Below, in pieces: positions 12,007-18,686 of a stretch of 18,686 nt of DNA. This DNA comes from UBA4644 sp964646225 (GTDB lineage: Bacteria > Bacillota > Clostridia > Oscillospirales > Butyricicoccaceae). The stretch covers positions 1-18,686 of the forward strand of contig CAZYAD010000026.1 of assembly GCA_964646225.1 (NCBI GenBank), given 5' to 3'. Every line of letters begins with the position of its first letter. The stretch's first letter is position 1. Under the pieces are notes generated by a model. It was not told the origin of the DNA, did no database searches, and saw only the letters and a list, made by a program, of their open reading frames with translations. The position numbers were made by a program, and so were the translations under genes.

Positions 12007-13698
12007 TTATTCTGCCCGCTGGGGTTGACCTGCATCTGCGCTCACGCCTGTATCAAACCGGACGGAAATCACGGTTCCCCGGTTCGGCTCGCTCTCCATG
12101 GTGATCTTGCCGTGATGATACTGTACCGCATGCTTTACAATGGAGAGGCCCAGGCCGGTGCCGCCGGACTGCTTGGAGTGGCTCTTATCCACACGGTAGA
12201 AGCGTTCAAACACCTTGTCCTGATGCTCGTGTGGGATCCCGATGCCGGTATCCTGCACCCGCAGCAGCACCTCGCCGGTCGTCTGCGCCACATGCACCTT
12301 CACACTGCCGCCCGGATGGTTGTATTTCACGGCATTGTCGCAAAGATTGTAAACCACCTCATAGAGCAGCCTGCGGACGCCATGGACAACCCCATCATCG
12401 CCGGTCACCTCCAGAGAAACATCCTTCAGCTTGGCGGCATCGGACAGCGTCTCGCAGACTTCTTCCGAAAGCGCCTTCAGCGCCACCTCCTCGCGGGGCA
12501 TTTCGGCGCCTTCATCCAGCTGAGACAGACGGATAATATCGTCGATCAAAAAGACCAGTCGGGAGGCCTCCTTGCGGATATGCCCCACAAAGCGGGGCAC
12601 ATCCTCGTTCTTTACGATGCCGTTTTCCATCAGCTCCGCAGATCCGATGATGGATTGCAGCGGCGTTTTCAGCTCGTGGGACACATTGGCGGTGAACTCC
12701 TGACGATGCTTTTCCGCGTTTACCTGCTCGGTGATATCAAAGGCAAGGATGGCCATGCCGTGGCTGCTGCCGTCAGAATCGATGCGGCTCAGATCGAACT
12801 GGTACTCCCGGCCGTTCTTTCCGGCACGGAAATCCGCGTGCCCCTGTGCTGTGGCTTCCTCCAGTGCCATGCGCGTCTGCGGCTTGCGGTCAACCGTCAG
12901 GAAGTCCTTTCCCAGACAGGAGGTCTCTGCGCCAAACAGCGCCTTTGCCGCAGGGTTGATGCTCAGGATCCTGCCCCTGCCATCCAGAAGGACCAGTCCC
13001 TCCTTCATGTTGCCGGTGATCTGGTCAAATTCCTCCTGCTTGTCCTTCAGGACCCGCATCTGGCGGTCGATTTCCAGGTGCTGCCCATGGATGCGGCGAA
13101 GCAGCGGGGACAGTTCCTCGTATGTATCGTTTTCCAGAGGATTTTCCAGATCCAGCCTGTTCAGCGGCTCTACGACCCGTCTGGCCATCCGGTCAGCCAG
13201 CCATGCGGAGAGCGCCAGCGCAAGCAGCAGGAGCATAACGATGGGCTGGAGCATCCCCAGCACCAGAACAAATGCAGTCGCCCGGCTGACCGAAATGCGA
13301 AGAACACTGCCGTCCTCCAGACGGGTCGCCTGATAAAGAGTCTGCTCCGTCAGGGTAGAGGACCGGCGGGCGCTGCTGCCTGTGCCGGAGGCAAGGGCCT
13401 CCCGGATTTCCTCACGATCTGCGTGGTTTTCCATGGAAGCCGCATCTGCATAGCTGTCAAACAATACCGTACCGTCGGCATCCACCCAGGTCAGGCGGTA
13501 GCCGTTGGGCTCCAGCTGCTCCAGATAGCCCTTGCCCAGCTGCCGGGTTGCTTCGGCAGCCAAACGCAGCTCGTCTGCCAGCTGTGCCTCCTGCATATTG
13601 CCGAAATACGGATACATGATGCCAACGATGACGGCCATCGTGGCGGTCAGCACCATGACAGCCACCGCCAGGATCGACCTGAAGATTTTACCTGTCAT
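12007..13698 (-). CDS. phoR: Phosphate-regulon sensor histidine kinase PhoR
   Basis: A 563-aa PhoR-type kinase with transmembrane helix 1 (about 7-29), an extracytoplasmic sensor of about 110 residues, transmembrane helix 2 (about 142-166), a linker and a PAS domain (about 226-325; GLVLLDGRGRILSINPAA). The HisKA H-box FTANVSHELKTPLQS has phospho-acceptor H341. The HATPase has N-box LCDNAVKYN, then DTGIGIP and GGTGLGLSIVKHAV. It phosphorylates the PhoP-type regulator when phosphate is scarce; PhoU and PstB probably transmit phosphate status. The ATG at 13698 overlaps the regulator stop by 11 nt, with GGGAG upstream; an earlier in-frame start at 13725 lies deeper in the regulator gene. It is the last gene of the operon, followed by a strong terminator. 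The symbol rests on context as well as domains. Confidence 0.9.
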   Translation of the reverse strand: MTGKIFRSILAVAVMVLTATMAVIVGIMYPYFGNMQEAQLADELRLAAEATRQLGKGYLEQLEPNGYRLTWVDADGTVLFDSYADAASMENHADREEIREALASGTGSSARRSSTLTEQTLYQATRLEDGSVLRISVSRATAFVLVLGMLQPIVMLLLLALALSAWLADRMARRVVEPLNRLDLENPLENDTYEELSPLLRRIHGQHLEIDRQMRVLKDKQEEFDQITGNMKEGLVLLDGRGRILSINPAAKALFGAETSCLGKDFLTVDRKPQTRMALEEATAQGHADFRAGKNGREYQFDLSRIDSDGSSHGMAILAFDITEQVNAEKHRQEFTANVSHELKTPLQSIIGSAELMENGIVKNEDVPRFVGHIRKEASRLVFLIDDIIRLSQLDEGAEMPREEVALKALSEEVCETLSDAAKLKDVSLEVTGDDGVVHGVRRLLYEVVYNLCDNAVKYNHPGGSVKVHVAQTTGEVLLRVQDTGIGIPHEHQDKVFERFYRVDKSHSKQSGGTGLGLSIVKHAVQYHHGKITMESEPNRGTVISVRFDTGVSADAGQPQRAE

Positions 13699-14368
13699 AG
13701 CCAGACTCCCAGCGATACCCCACATTGCGGACAGTCTCGATCATCCTGCCGTAGCCATTCAGCTTCTGCCGCAGGGTGCGGATATGGGAATCCACCGTGC
13801 GGGAATCCCCCATATAGGCCAGCTTCCACACCTGAGAAAACAGCTGCTCTCTGGTATAGACCATGCCGGGATGGGACAGAAACATACAAAGCAGCTCATA
13901 CTCCTTGTAGGTAAGCTGCACGCGGCTGCCGTCGAGGACAACGGTGTGCTCATCCAGATTCACCACCAGGCCGCCGACCTTCAGCAGCTTGGATACCTGC
14001 TGCGGCTGACTGCGGCGCAGGACGGCCCTGACCCTGGATACCATTTCCATCATGCTGAATGGCTTTACGATATAATCGTCCGCCCCCAGATCCAGACCGC
14101 AGATGCGGTCATACTCCTGGCCCTTGGCCGTGGCCATGATCACCGGGATCGTGCTGTATTCCGCAGACTCCTTCATTTTGGACAGGAGCTCGATGCCGTC
14201 CATGCCGGGGAGCATCACATCCAGAACGATCAGATCCGGCTTTTCCTGCTTCAGCGCCTCCCAACAGGAAAGGCCATCCGCAAAGCCACAGGTCTCAAAG
14301 CCGGCAGCGTGCAGCGCGTAGCCCGCGATGTCACGGATGCTTGCGTCATCCTCAACATACCAAATCAT
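13688..14368 (-). CDS. phoP: Phosphate-regulon response regulator (PhoP/PhoB type)
   Basis: A 226-aa OmpR-family regulator. The receiver shows E6-D7-D8, phospho-acceptor D50 (LIVLDVMLPGMDG), the conserved A-T-A loop and IVKPF. A winged-helix domain follows (about 125-222; LTYKEYELLCMFL, SHIRTLRQKL, VRNVGYRW). It should bind Pho boxes, including the repeats upstream of pstS in this same operon, giving positive autoregulation under phosphate limitation. The start at 14368 is preceded by GGAGGGG, which overlaps the phoU end; only three bases separate the phoU stop from this ATG. Firmicutes literature calls such proteins PhoP (PhoB in proteobacteria); sequence alone does not choose between names. 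Confidence 0.92.
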   Translation of the reverse strand: MIWYVEDDASIRDIAGYALHAAGFETCGFADGLSCWEALKQEKPDLIVLDVMLPGMDGIELLSKMKESAEYSTIPVIMATAKGQEYDRICGLDLGADDYIVKPFSMMEMVSRVRAVLRRSQPQQVSKLLKVGGLVVNLDEHTVVLDGSRVQLTYKEYELLCMFLSHPGMVYTREQLFSQVWKLAYMGDSRTVDSHIRTLRQKLNGYGRMIETVRNVGYRWESGYDR

Positions 14369-14371
14369 ATC

Positions 14372-15016
14372 TTACCCCTCCTTGTGGGTGCCGGTCACCG
14401 AATAGATCACCCACTCCGCAATATTGGTCGCGTGGTCTCCGATGCGTTCAAAATACTTGGAAATCATCAGAATGTCAAGTGCAAATTCGCCGTCTGTGCG
14501 ATTTTCCGCGATCATGGAAATGATATCCCGCTTTGCCCGGAAAAAATAATCGTCCACGATGTCATCCCGATCGATCACCTGCTGCGCCAGCCCGATGTCC
14601 TTTTTGACAAAGGCGTCCACACTGGCAGTCACCATGCCGATGGTCTCGCGGGCCATTTCTTCAATCAGCTCCAGCCCCTCCATGGTGCGGCCCTTCAGGA
14701 AGGTGACGATCTCCGCGATGTCCTCTGCCTGGTCGCCGATGCGTTCCATGTCGGTGATCATTTTCAGAGCTGCGGAGATCAGGCGGAGATCCCGGGCCAC
14801 CGGCTGCTGGTGCAGCAGGAGTTTCATGCAGCGGCTTTCAATATCGCGCTCCATCTGGTCGATCGCGCCACTGTCCTTCCTGACGCGGCCCGCCAGCTCC
14901 GGATCCCCGTCGGTAAGCGCTTTGACGGCGGAGGCGATGGCTTCTTCGCACATGGCGCCCATTTCAATGATCTCCCGATTCAGCTCAAACAGCTGCTCAT
15001 CAAATCTGTTTCTCAT
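14372..15016 (-). CDS. phoU: Phosphate-signalling protein PhoU
   Basis: A 214-aa all-helical protein, the normal length for PhoU. It contains the two repeated three-helix bundles with metal-binding motifs: MERIGDQAEDIAE in the first half and FERIGDHATNIAEW in the second. PhoU connects the Pst transporter to the PhoR kinase and represses the Pho response when phosphate is plentiful. The start ATG at 15016 has AAGGAGG upstream; the longer open frame runs back into pstB and is not used. It lies 10 nt after the pstB stop and is followed after three bases by phoP. Confidence 0.95.
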   Translation of the reverse strand: MRNRFDEQLFELNREIIEMGAMCEEAIASAVKALTDGDPELAGRVRKDSGAIDQMERDIESRCMKLLLHQQPVARDLRLISAALKMITDMERIGDQAEDIAEIVTFLKGRTMEGLELIEEMARETIGMVTASVDAFVKKDIGLAQQVIDRDDIVDDYFFRAKRDIISMIAENRTDGEFALDILMISKYFERIGDHATNIAEWVIYSVTGTHKEG

Positions 15017-15026
15017 GGCTTCCTCC

Positions 15027-15779
15027 TTAACCAAATCTGCCGGTGATGTAATCCTCGGTGCGCCGATCCACGGGCTGTGAGAACAGATCATCGGTCTTGC
15101 CGAACTCCACCAGCTCCCCCAGCAGGAAGAAGGCGGTATTGTCGGACACCCGCACCGCCTGCTGCATATTGTGTGTGACGATGACAATGGTATATTTCTT
15201 CTTCAGCTCCATCGCCAGTTCCTCGATCCTGGAGGTGGAGATCGGGTCCAGGGCGGAGGTGGGCTCGTCCATCAGCAGGACCTCCGGCTCCACCGCCAGG
15301 GCGCGGGCGATGCACAGCCGCTGCTGCTGACCGCCGGACATCCCCAGCGCGCTCTTTTTCAGCCGGTCGCGGGTCTCCTCCCAGAGGTTGGCCGCGCGGA
15401 GGGACTGCTCTACAAGCTCATCCAGCTCTGCCTTGCCGGTGATTCCGTGGGTGCGGGGGCCGTAGGCCACATTATCATAAATGCTCATGGGGAAGGGATT
15501 GGGCTTCTGGAACACCATGCCCACCTGCCGCCGCAGCCGGTTGACATTCACGCCGGGGGCATAGATGTTTTCGCCGCGGTAGCAGACCTGCCCGGTGATC
15601 CGCACACCGGGCACCAGGTCGTTCATGCGGTTCAGCGTTTTCAGGAAGGTGGACTTTCCGCAGCCGGAAGGGCCGATGAGCGCGGTGATGCTCGCTTCGG
15701 GAATTTCAATGCTGATATGCTTCAGGGCCTGGGTATTGCCATACCACAGGCACAGCTCTTCGGCAGACAAAATGCTCAT
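15027..15779 (-). CDS. pstB: Phosphate ABC transporter ATP-binding protein PstB
   Basis: A 250-aa ATPase of the high-affinity phosphate importer, close to the usual 250-260 residues. It has Walker A GPSGCGKST (36-44), Q91 in the Q-loop (VFQKPNPFPMS, a PstB hallmark), the signature MSGGQQQR (147-154; the first residue is M where L is common), Walker B LLMDEPTSALDP (D171/E172) and the switch H203 (VTHNMQQA). The ATG at 15779 overlaps the pstA stop by 4 nt (ATGA) and is preceded by AAGGAGG inside pstA, so the genes are translationally coupled. Confidence 0.96.
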   Translation of the reverse strand: MSILSAEELCLWYGNTQALKHISIEIPEASITALIGPSGCGKSTFLKTLNRMNDLVPGVRITGQVCYRGENIYAPGVNVNRLRRQVGMVFQKPNPFPMSIYDNVAYGPRTHGITGKAELDELVEQSLRAANLWEETRDRLKKSALGMSGGQQQRLCIARALAVEPEVLLMDEPTSALDPISTSRIEELAMELKKKYTIVIVTHNMQQAVRVSDNTAFFLLGELVEFGKTDDLFSQPVDRRTEDYITGRFG

Positions 15780-16633
15780 TGCAGGTTCCTCCTTTTGAAA
15801 AAGCTTCCCACCCGGGAAGCGCAGAAATTGACGATCACGGTCAGCACCATCAAAATGGCGGCGATGGCAAAGGCGGCCTCAAACTCGCCGTCGGTTTTGG
15901 CGTAGGAATACAGGGCTACCGAAAGGGTGGAGCCTGCGCTGGTCATACCGGTGAAAAAGCCGTTGAGGTTGTGGGCAAAGCCCGCAGTGAACAGCAGGGC
16001 CGCGCTTTCCCCCATGATCCGCCCGACGGACAGGATGCAGCCGGTGATCACGCCGTCCACGCAGCCTGGCAGTACCACCGTGCGGATGACCCGCCACTTT
16101 CCCGCGCCCAATCCAAAAGCCCCCTCCCGATAGGACTGGGGAACGGTTTTCAGGCTTTCCTGGGTGGTGCGCATGATGTTGGGCAGGTTCATGATCACCA
16201 GCGTCAGGCTTCCGGCCAGAAGGCAGGAGCCCATGCGGTTGGAAAACAGCAGCATTCCCACAAGGCCGTAAATAATGGAGGGGATCCCGGACAGCACCTC
16301 GGCAGCATATTCGATGAGGCTTACCAGCCGCCTGTTGGTGGCATATTCGTTGAGATAAATGGCCGCGCCCACGCCAAGGGGCAGCACCATCAGAAGGGTG
16401 GCAAGGATCACATACACCGTGTTCAGGATATTGGGAAGGATGCCGATCCGGTCATGCAGATAGCTGACATCGGTGGTCAGAAATTCCCATGTAATATGGG
16501 GAAGACCCTTTGCCATCACATACCCCACCAAAAACACCGCCAGTGCGGCCACCGTCAGGATCGACAGGCCCATCAGCCCTTTCATGGTTGCCACATAAAG
16601 CCGGCGTTTTGCAGGTATTTTCTGTTTCAGCAC
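15776..16633 (-). CDS. pstA: Phosphate ABC transporter permease PstA
   Basis: A 285-aa permease with about six transmembrane helices and the BPD_transp_1 domain. The EAA-type loop shows as SYREGAFGLGAGKWRVIRTVVLPGC, the coupling helix that contacts PstB. The chosen start is GTG at 16633, with AAAGGAGG seven bases upstream, overlapping the pstC stop by 7 nt. The open frame reaches 16834, but that extension is antisense-like filler inside pstC. A start at the internal ATG-Lys-Gly, 16 codons in, is also possible but has no ribosome site as good. Confidence 0.93.
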   Translation of the reverse strand: MLKQKIPAKRRLYVATMKGLMGLSILTVAALAVFLVGYVMAKGLPHITWEFLTTDVSYLHDRIGILPNILNTVYVILATLLMVLPLGVGAAIYLNEYATNRRLVSLIEYAAEVLSGIPSIIYGLVGMLLFSNRMGSCLLAGSLTLVIMNLPNIMRTTQESLKTVPQSYREGAFGLGAGKWRVIRTVVLPGCVDGVITGCILSVGRIMGESAALLFTAGFAHNLNGFFTGMTSAGSTLSVALYSYAKTDGEFEAAFAIAAILMVLTVIVNFCASRVGSFFKRRNLQ

Positions 16634-17505
16634 GAGGTACCCTCCTTTCGTCTTTTCAGGAAGAAGGACAGCACACCATTGATCAGCATGATAAACAGGA
16701 ACAGTACCAGCGCGATGGAGAACAGCGCCTGCCGCTGCAATCCGCTGGAATAGGCCATTTCGCTGCCAACGATGGTGGTGAGAAAATGAACGCTCTGAAA
16801 CAGCGAATCCGGCATATTGGGTGCGCTGCCGCATACCATCATCACCGCCATGGCCTCGCCGATGGCTCTGCCCACCCCCAGCACGACTGCGGTGGCGATC
16901 CCGCTTTTTGCCGCCGGGACAGAGACCCGGAACCAGGTCTCCACCGGGGTGGCCCCCAGCGCCAGGGACGCGTCCTCATACTCCTTTGGCACCGCCTCCA
17001 GCGCCGTGATCGACACCTTGATGATGGAGGGCAGGATCATCACCGCCAGCACCAGAATGGCCGCCAGCAGGCTGGCGCCGTCAGAAAGCTGAAAAAGGCT
17101 TCGGATGCCCGGCACCAGCACCATCATGCCCACCAGGCCGTATACCACCGAGGGGATGCCCGCCAGCAGACTGACGGTATGCTGCATCAGGCTCCGGACC
17201 CCCGGCGGCGCCAGCTTTGCCAGATACACCGCTGCCAAAAAGCCCACAGGCACGCCGATCAGAATCGCCCCTGCCGTGCCGTAAATGCTGGTCAGCAGAA
17301 ACGGCAGAATGCCATATTGTGCATCCTCTGCGGAGGAGGCCCACTCCCGGCCGAACAGGAACCTGCCAAGGCCGATCTCCCGTATGGCCGGAAGCCCGGA
17401 CAAAACCAGATAGATGGTGATCAGCAACACGCAGCCAACGGTCACAAGACCCAAAATCAAAAAGATCCCGTGGATCAGAGACTCTAAACGATCGTTCTTT
17501 TTCAT
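16627..17505 (-). CDS. pstC: Phosphate ABC transporter permease PstC
   Basis: A 292-aa permease of the phosphate importer. The first helix (about 12-36) is followed by the FLFGREW segment typical of PstC and by the BPD_transp_1 domain with five further helices. The EAA-like loop is PKEYEDASLALGATPVETWFRVSVPAA. It pairs with PstA to form the channel. The start ATG at 17505 (MKKNDRLES) has GGGGTGA upstream; the frame is open to 17586, but that part overlaps pstS and is not PstC-like. It lies 55 nt after pstS. Confidence 0.94.
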   Translation of the reverse strand: MKKNDRLESLIHGIFLILGLVTVGCVLLITIYLVLSGLPAIREIGLGRFLFGREWASSAEDAQYGILPFLLTSIYGTAGAILIGVPVGFLAAVYLAKLAPPGVRSLMQHTVSLLAGIPSVVYGLVGMMVLVPGIRSLFQLSDGASLLAAILVLAVMILPSIIKVSITALEAVPKEYEDASLALGATPVETWFRVSVPAAKSGIATAVVLGVGRAIGEAMAVMMVCGSAPNMPDSLFQSVHFLTTIVGSEMAYSSGLQRQALFSIALVLFLFIMLINGVLSFFLKRRKEGTSC

Positions 17506-17526
17506 GTTATCACCCCGAATGCCACC

Positions 17527-17547
17527 GGCGGCGGCAGAACCGTCGCC
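17527..17547 (-). other. GC-rich hairpin between pstS and pstC
   Basis: GGCGACGG and CCGCCGCC form a 7-bp stem with one mismatch around a 5-nt loop, in the 55-nt gap after pstS. There is no T tail. Hairpins here in other pst operons can stabilise the pstS message relative to downstream genes; that role is an inference. Confidence 0.4.
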
Positions 17548-17560
17548 AGCGATCCGTGTT

Positions 17561-18364
17561 TCAGTTTGCCGGGACTGCGCCTGCATTGGAGATCAGCTCA
17601 TTGGCCTTGCCGGAGATCATGTAGTCAAAGAAGGCCTGCGCCGTTGCGGAAAGGGCGGTATCCGCCTTGGTCACCAGCACAAAGGGCCGCTGCACCGCGT
17701 AGCTGCCATCCCGGACGGTTTCCTCGGCAGGCACAACACCATTCACGGAGAGCGCCTTTACGGTGTTTTTGACGGTGGCAAGGGATGCGTAGCCAATGGC
17801 GTTGGGGTTGTTGGCCACGGTGGTGATCACATCGCCGTTAGAGGAGAGCTCCTGGCGATACCGGCAGGCATCCTTGGTGTCGGTGATGGATTCAAAGCCA
17901 TCCCGGGTGCCGGAGTTGGCCTCCCGGCCGATCAGGACGATCTCCCCGTCGTTTCCGCCGACCTCCCTCCAGTCGGTGAGCTTCCCGGTGTAAATGTCGG
18001 CAAGCTGCTCCAGCGTCAGGTCGGACACCGGGTTGTCGGGATGGACGATGATGGCGATGCCGTCATAGGCCAGCACCGTTTCGACCAGACCGGCGGCCTT
18101 TTCCTCCGCCTTCAGGCTGCGGGAAGAAAGTCCGATGTCGCAGCGGCCCTCCTGCACGGCCTGAATGCCGGAGCCGGAGCCGGTGGGGTTATAGGTCACC
18201 TTGACGCCGCTTTCGGCTTCATAGGCTTCTCCCAGCGCACCGATGACCTTGGCCATGGAGGTGGAGCCGTCGGTGGCAACGGTGCCGCCCTGACTGCCGG
18301 TGCAGCCGGTGAGGATGGAGAGGGCCAGCGCGGCGGCCATCATCATAGTAATCAGCTTTTTCAT
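17561..18364 (-). CDS. pstS: Phosphate-binding lipoprotein PstS
   Basis: A 267-aa extracellular phosphate-binding protein anchored as a lipoprotein. The signal sequence ends in the lipobox LTGC, with lipidated C21. The phosphate-binding loops are visible as TDGSTSMAK (31-39), NPTGSGSGIQ (59-68), SSRSLK and REANSGTRDGFE. Length is normal for Firmicute PstS of the PBP-like family. The start ATG at 18364 has AAGGAGA upstream. It is the first gene of the seven-gene operon, and candidate Pho boxes lie about 75-110 nt upstream. It delivers phosphate to PstC/PstA. Confidence 0.95.
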   Translation of the reverse strand: MKKLITMMMAAALALSILTGCTGSQGGTVATDGSTSMAKVIGALGEAYEAESGVKVTYNPTGSGSGIQAVQEGRCDIGLSSRSLKAEEKAAGLVETVLAYDGIAIIVHPDNPVSDLTLEQLADIYTGKLTDWREVGGNDGEIVLIGREANSGTRDGFESITDTKDACRYRQELSSNGDVITTVANNPNAIGYASLATVKNTVKALSVNGVVPAEETVRDGSYAVQRPFVLVTKADTALSATAQAFFDYMISGKANELISNAGAVPAN

Positions 18365-18421
18365 TTCAATGTCTCCTTTCAGACAACTGTGATTGCTTTG
18401 GATTTCTCTGTTACAGTCATT

Positions 18422-18427
18422 ATTTTA
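18422..18427 (-). promoter_or_regulatory. -10 element of the pst operon
   Basis: TAAAAT on the minus strand, 57 nt upstream of the pstS start, lies 9 nt downstream of the nearest TTCACA box. No good -35 is present at the normal distance, as expected for a promoter activated by PhoP/PhoB. Confidence 0.5.
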
Positions 18428-18436
18428 GGCTCATCA

Positions 18437-18476
18437 TGTGAAATCAAAAAGACAGGGAATGTGAAATCCAGGTCAA
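18437..18476 (-). promoter_or_regulatory. Candidate Pho boxes upstream of pstS
   Basis: Reading the minus strand, TTGACC (plus 18471-18476), TTCACA (18460-18465) and a second TTCACA (18437-18442) are spaced by 11 and 23 bp. The two TTCACA copies lie in identical 10-mers, GATTTCACAT. They resemble the TT(A/C/T)ACA repeats with an 11-bp period bound by PhoP. The set is placed where an activator would replace the -35. Confidence 0.6.
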
Positions 18477-18515
18477 ATCGCAGGGGAGCACCGCCTCCCT
18501 GCACACTTTTCCGCA

Positions 18516-18553
18516 TAAAAAATCCACCGCAATTCTGACGGAATTGCGGTGGA
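18516..18553 (-). terminator. Intrinsic terminator upstream of the pst promoter
   Basis: A perfect 13-bp stem (18523-18535 with 18541-18553, containing CCGCAATTC) with a 5-nt loop is followed on the minus strand by TTTTTT. It insulates the pst promoter from transcription coming from the tRNA gene. Confidence 0.85.
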
Positions 18554-18577
18554 CGAATACCACACAGACTGCACCAT

Positions 18578-18617
18578 AAAAAAAGTCTCCTCTGTCTGAC
18601 CGACAAAAGAGACTTTT
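18578..18617 (-). terminator. Terminator of the tRNA-Ala transcript
   Basis: On the minus strand AAAAGTCTC (18617-18609) pairs with GAGACTTTT (18589-18581), with an inner TGTC/GACA stem, followed by a T run. It begins four nt after the tRNA CCA end. Confidence 0.75.
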
Positions 18618-18620
18618 TGC

Positions 18621-18686
18621 TGGTGGACCCGAAGGGATTCGAACCCTCGACCTCTCGGATGCGAACCGAACGCTCTCCCAACTGAG
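18621..18686 (-). tRNA. tRNA-Ala (anticodon CGC), 5' end cut by the window
   Basis: Reading the minus strand, the D-arm (CTCAGTTGGGAGAG), an anticodon stem TTCGG/CCGAG with loop TTCGCAT, the T-arm GAGGG-TTCGAAT-CCCTT and the acceptor 3' strand CGGGTCC-A-CCA are present. The anticodon is CGC, which reads GCG (alanine). A T at position 70 is consistent with the G3-U70 identity pair of tRNA-Ala, though the 5' strand lies outside the window. CCA is encoded. Confidence 0.85.

Noticed and set aside
11896..13914. Plus-strand open frame of 672 aa opposite phoR
   Set aside because: Antisense shadow; phoR on the minus strand has all kinase motifs in order.
13532..15046. Plus-strand open frame of 504 aa opposite phoP and phoU
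   Set aside because: Antisense shadow of two well-supported genes; no domain seen.
17414..18538. Plus-strand open frame of 374 aa opposite pstS
   Set aside because: Antisense shadow; pstS has a lipobox and phosphate-binding loops on the minus strand.
18379..18681. Minus-strand open frame of 100 aa at the right end
   Set aside because: Its first part is a translation of the tRNA-Ala (the familiar EGSNPFGS-type artefact) and the rest covers two terminators and the pst promoter.

Overview
The window looks like chromosomal DNA of a spore-forming, high-GC gut Clostridium, most likely in or near Oscillospiraceae (Flavonifractor/Lawsonibacter/Oscillibacter-like). The reasons are a spore-coat gene (cotJC), a Clostridia-style pst-phoU-phoP-phoR operon, SLH-anchored and dockerin-bearing surface proteins, strong GGAGG ribosome sites and GC-rich coding sequence. 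The taxon is an inference from gene content and base composition; no rRNA or marker gene is present to settle it.

Region 1 (1 to about 1974) has lower GC and looks like the end of a mobile or conjugative element. It carries the N-terminal part of a CRISPR-associated cas3 (minus strand, running off the left edge), with a consensus promoter and an attenuator-like leader. Next to it is a short ORF joining a ParB N-terminal domain to a MobC-like tail. The region stops abruptly inside cotJC, of which only the C-terminal part remains (1975-2400), so position about 1974 is an element/chromosome junction, a deletion scar or an assembly join.

Region 2 (2400-4860) holds two minus-strand envelope or sugar genes, a nucleotide-sugar pyrophosphorylase-like protein and a membrane GT2 glycosyltransferase, each followed by a hairpin terminator. 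Region 3 (4860-8390) is a translationally coupled plus-strand operon: an OmpR-family regulator, a multi-spanning sensor kinase and a membrane-anchored N-acetylmuramoyl-L-alanine amidase. Repeats with an 11-bp period in the divergent promoter may let the regulator act on both sides.

Region 4 (8390-11950) is the most unusual part. It is a two-gene operon with a secreted 670-aa protein ending in a dockerin, followed by an SLH-anchored protein with a cohesin-like domain and a Listeria-Bacteroides repeat. Together they suggest a small cohesin-dockerin surface assembly with no enzyme attached. A perfect 18-bp inverted repeat brackets the pair; the left copy lies between the promoter and the first start codon. 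This could be an invertible (phase-variable) segment or a pair of regulator sites.

Region 5 (12007-18480, minus strand) is a complete phosphate operon, pstS-pstC-pstA-pstB-phoU-phoP-phoR, with overlapping or nearly abutting genes, candidate Pho boxes upstream of pstS and a strong terminator after phoR. The window ends in the 3' part of a tRNA-Ala(CGC) on the minus strand with its own terminator. No stretch over 300 bases is without a gene.
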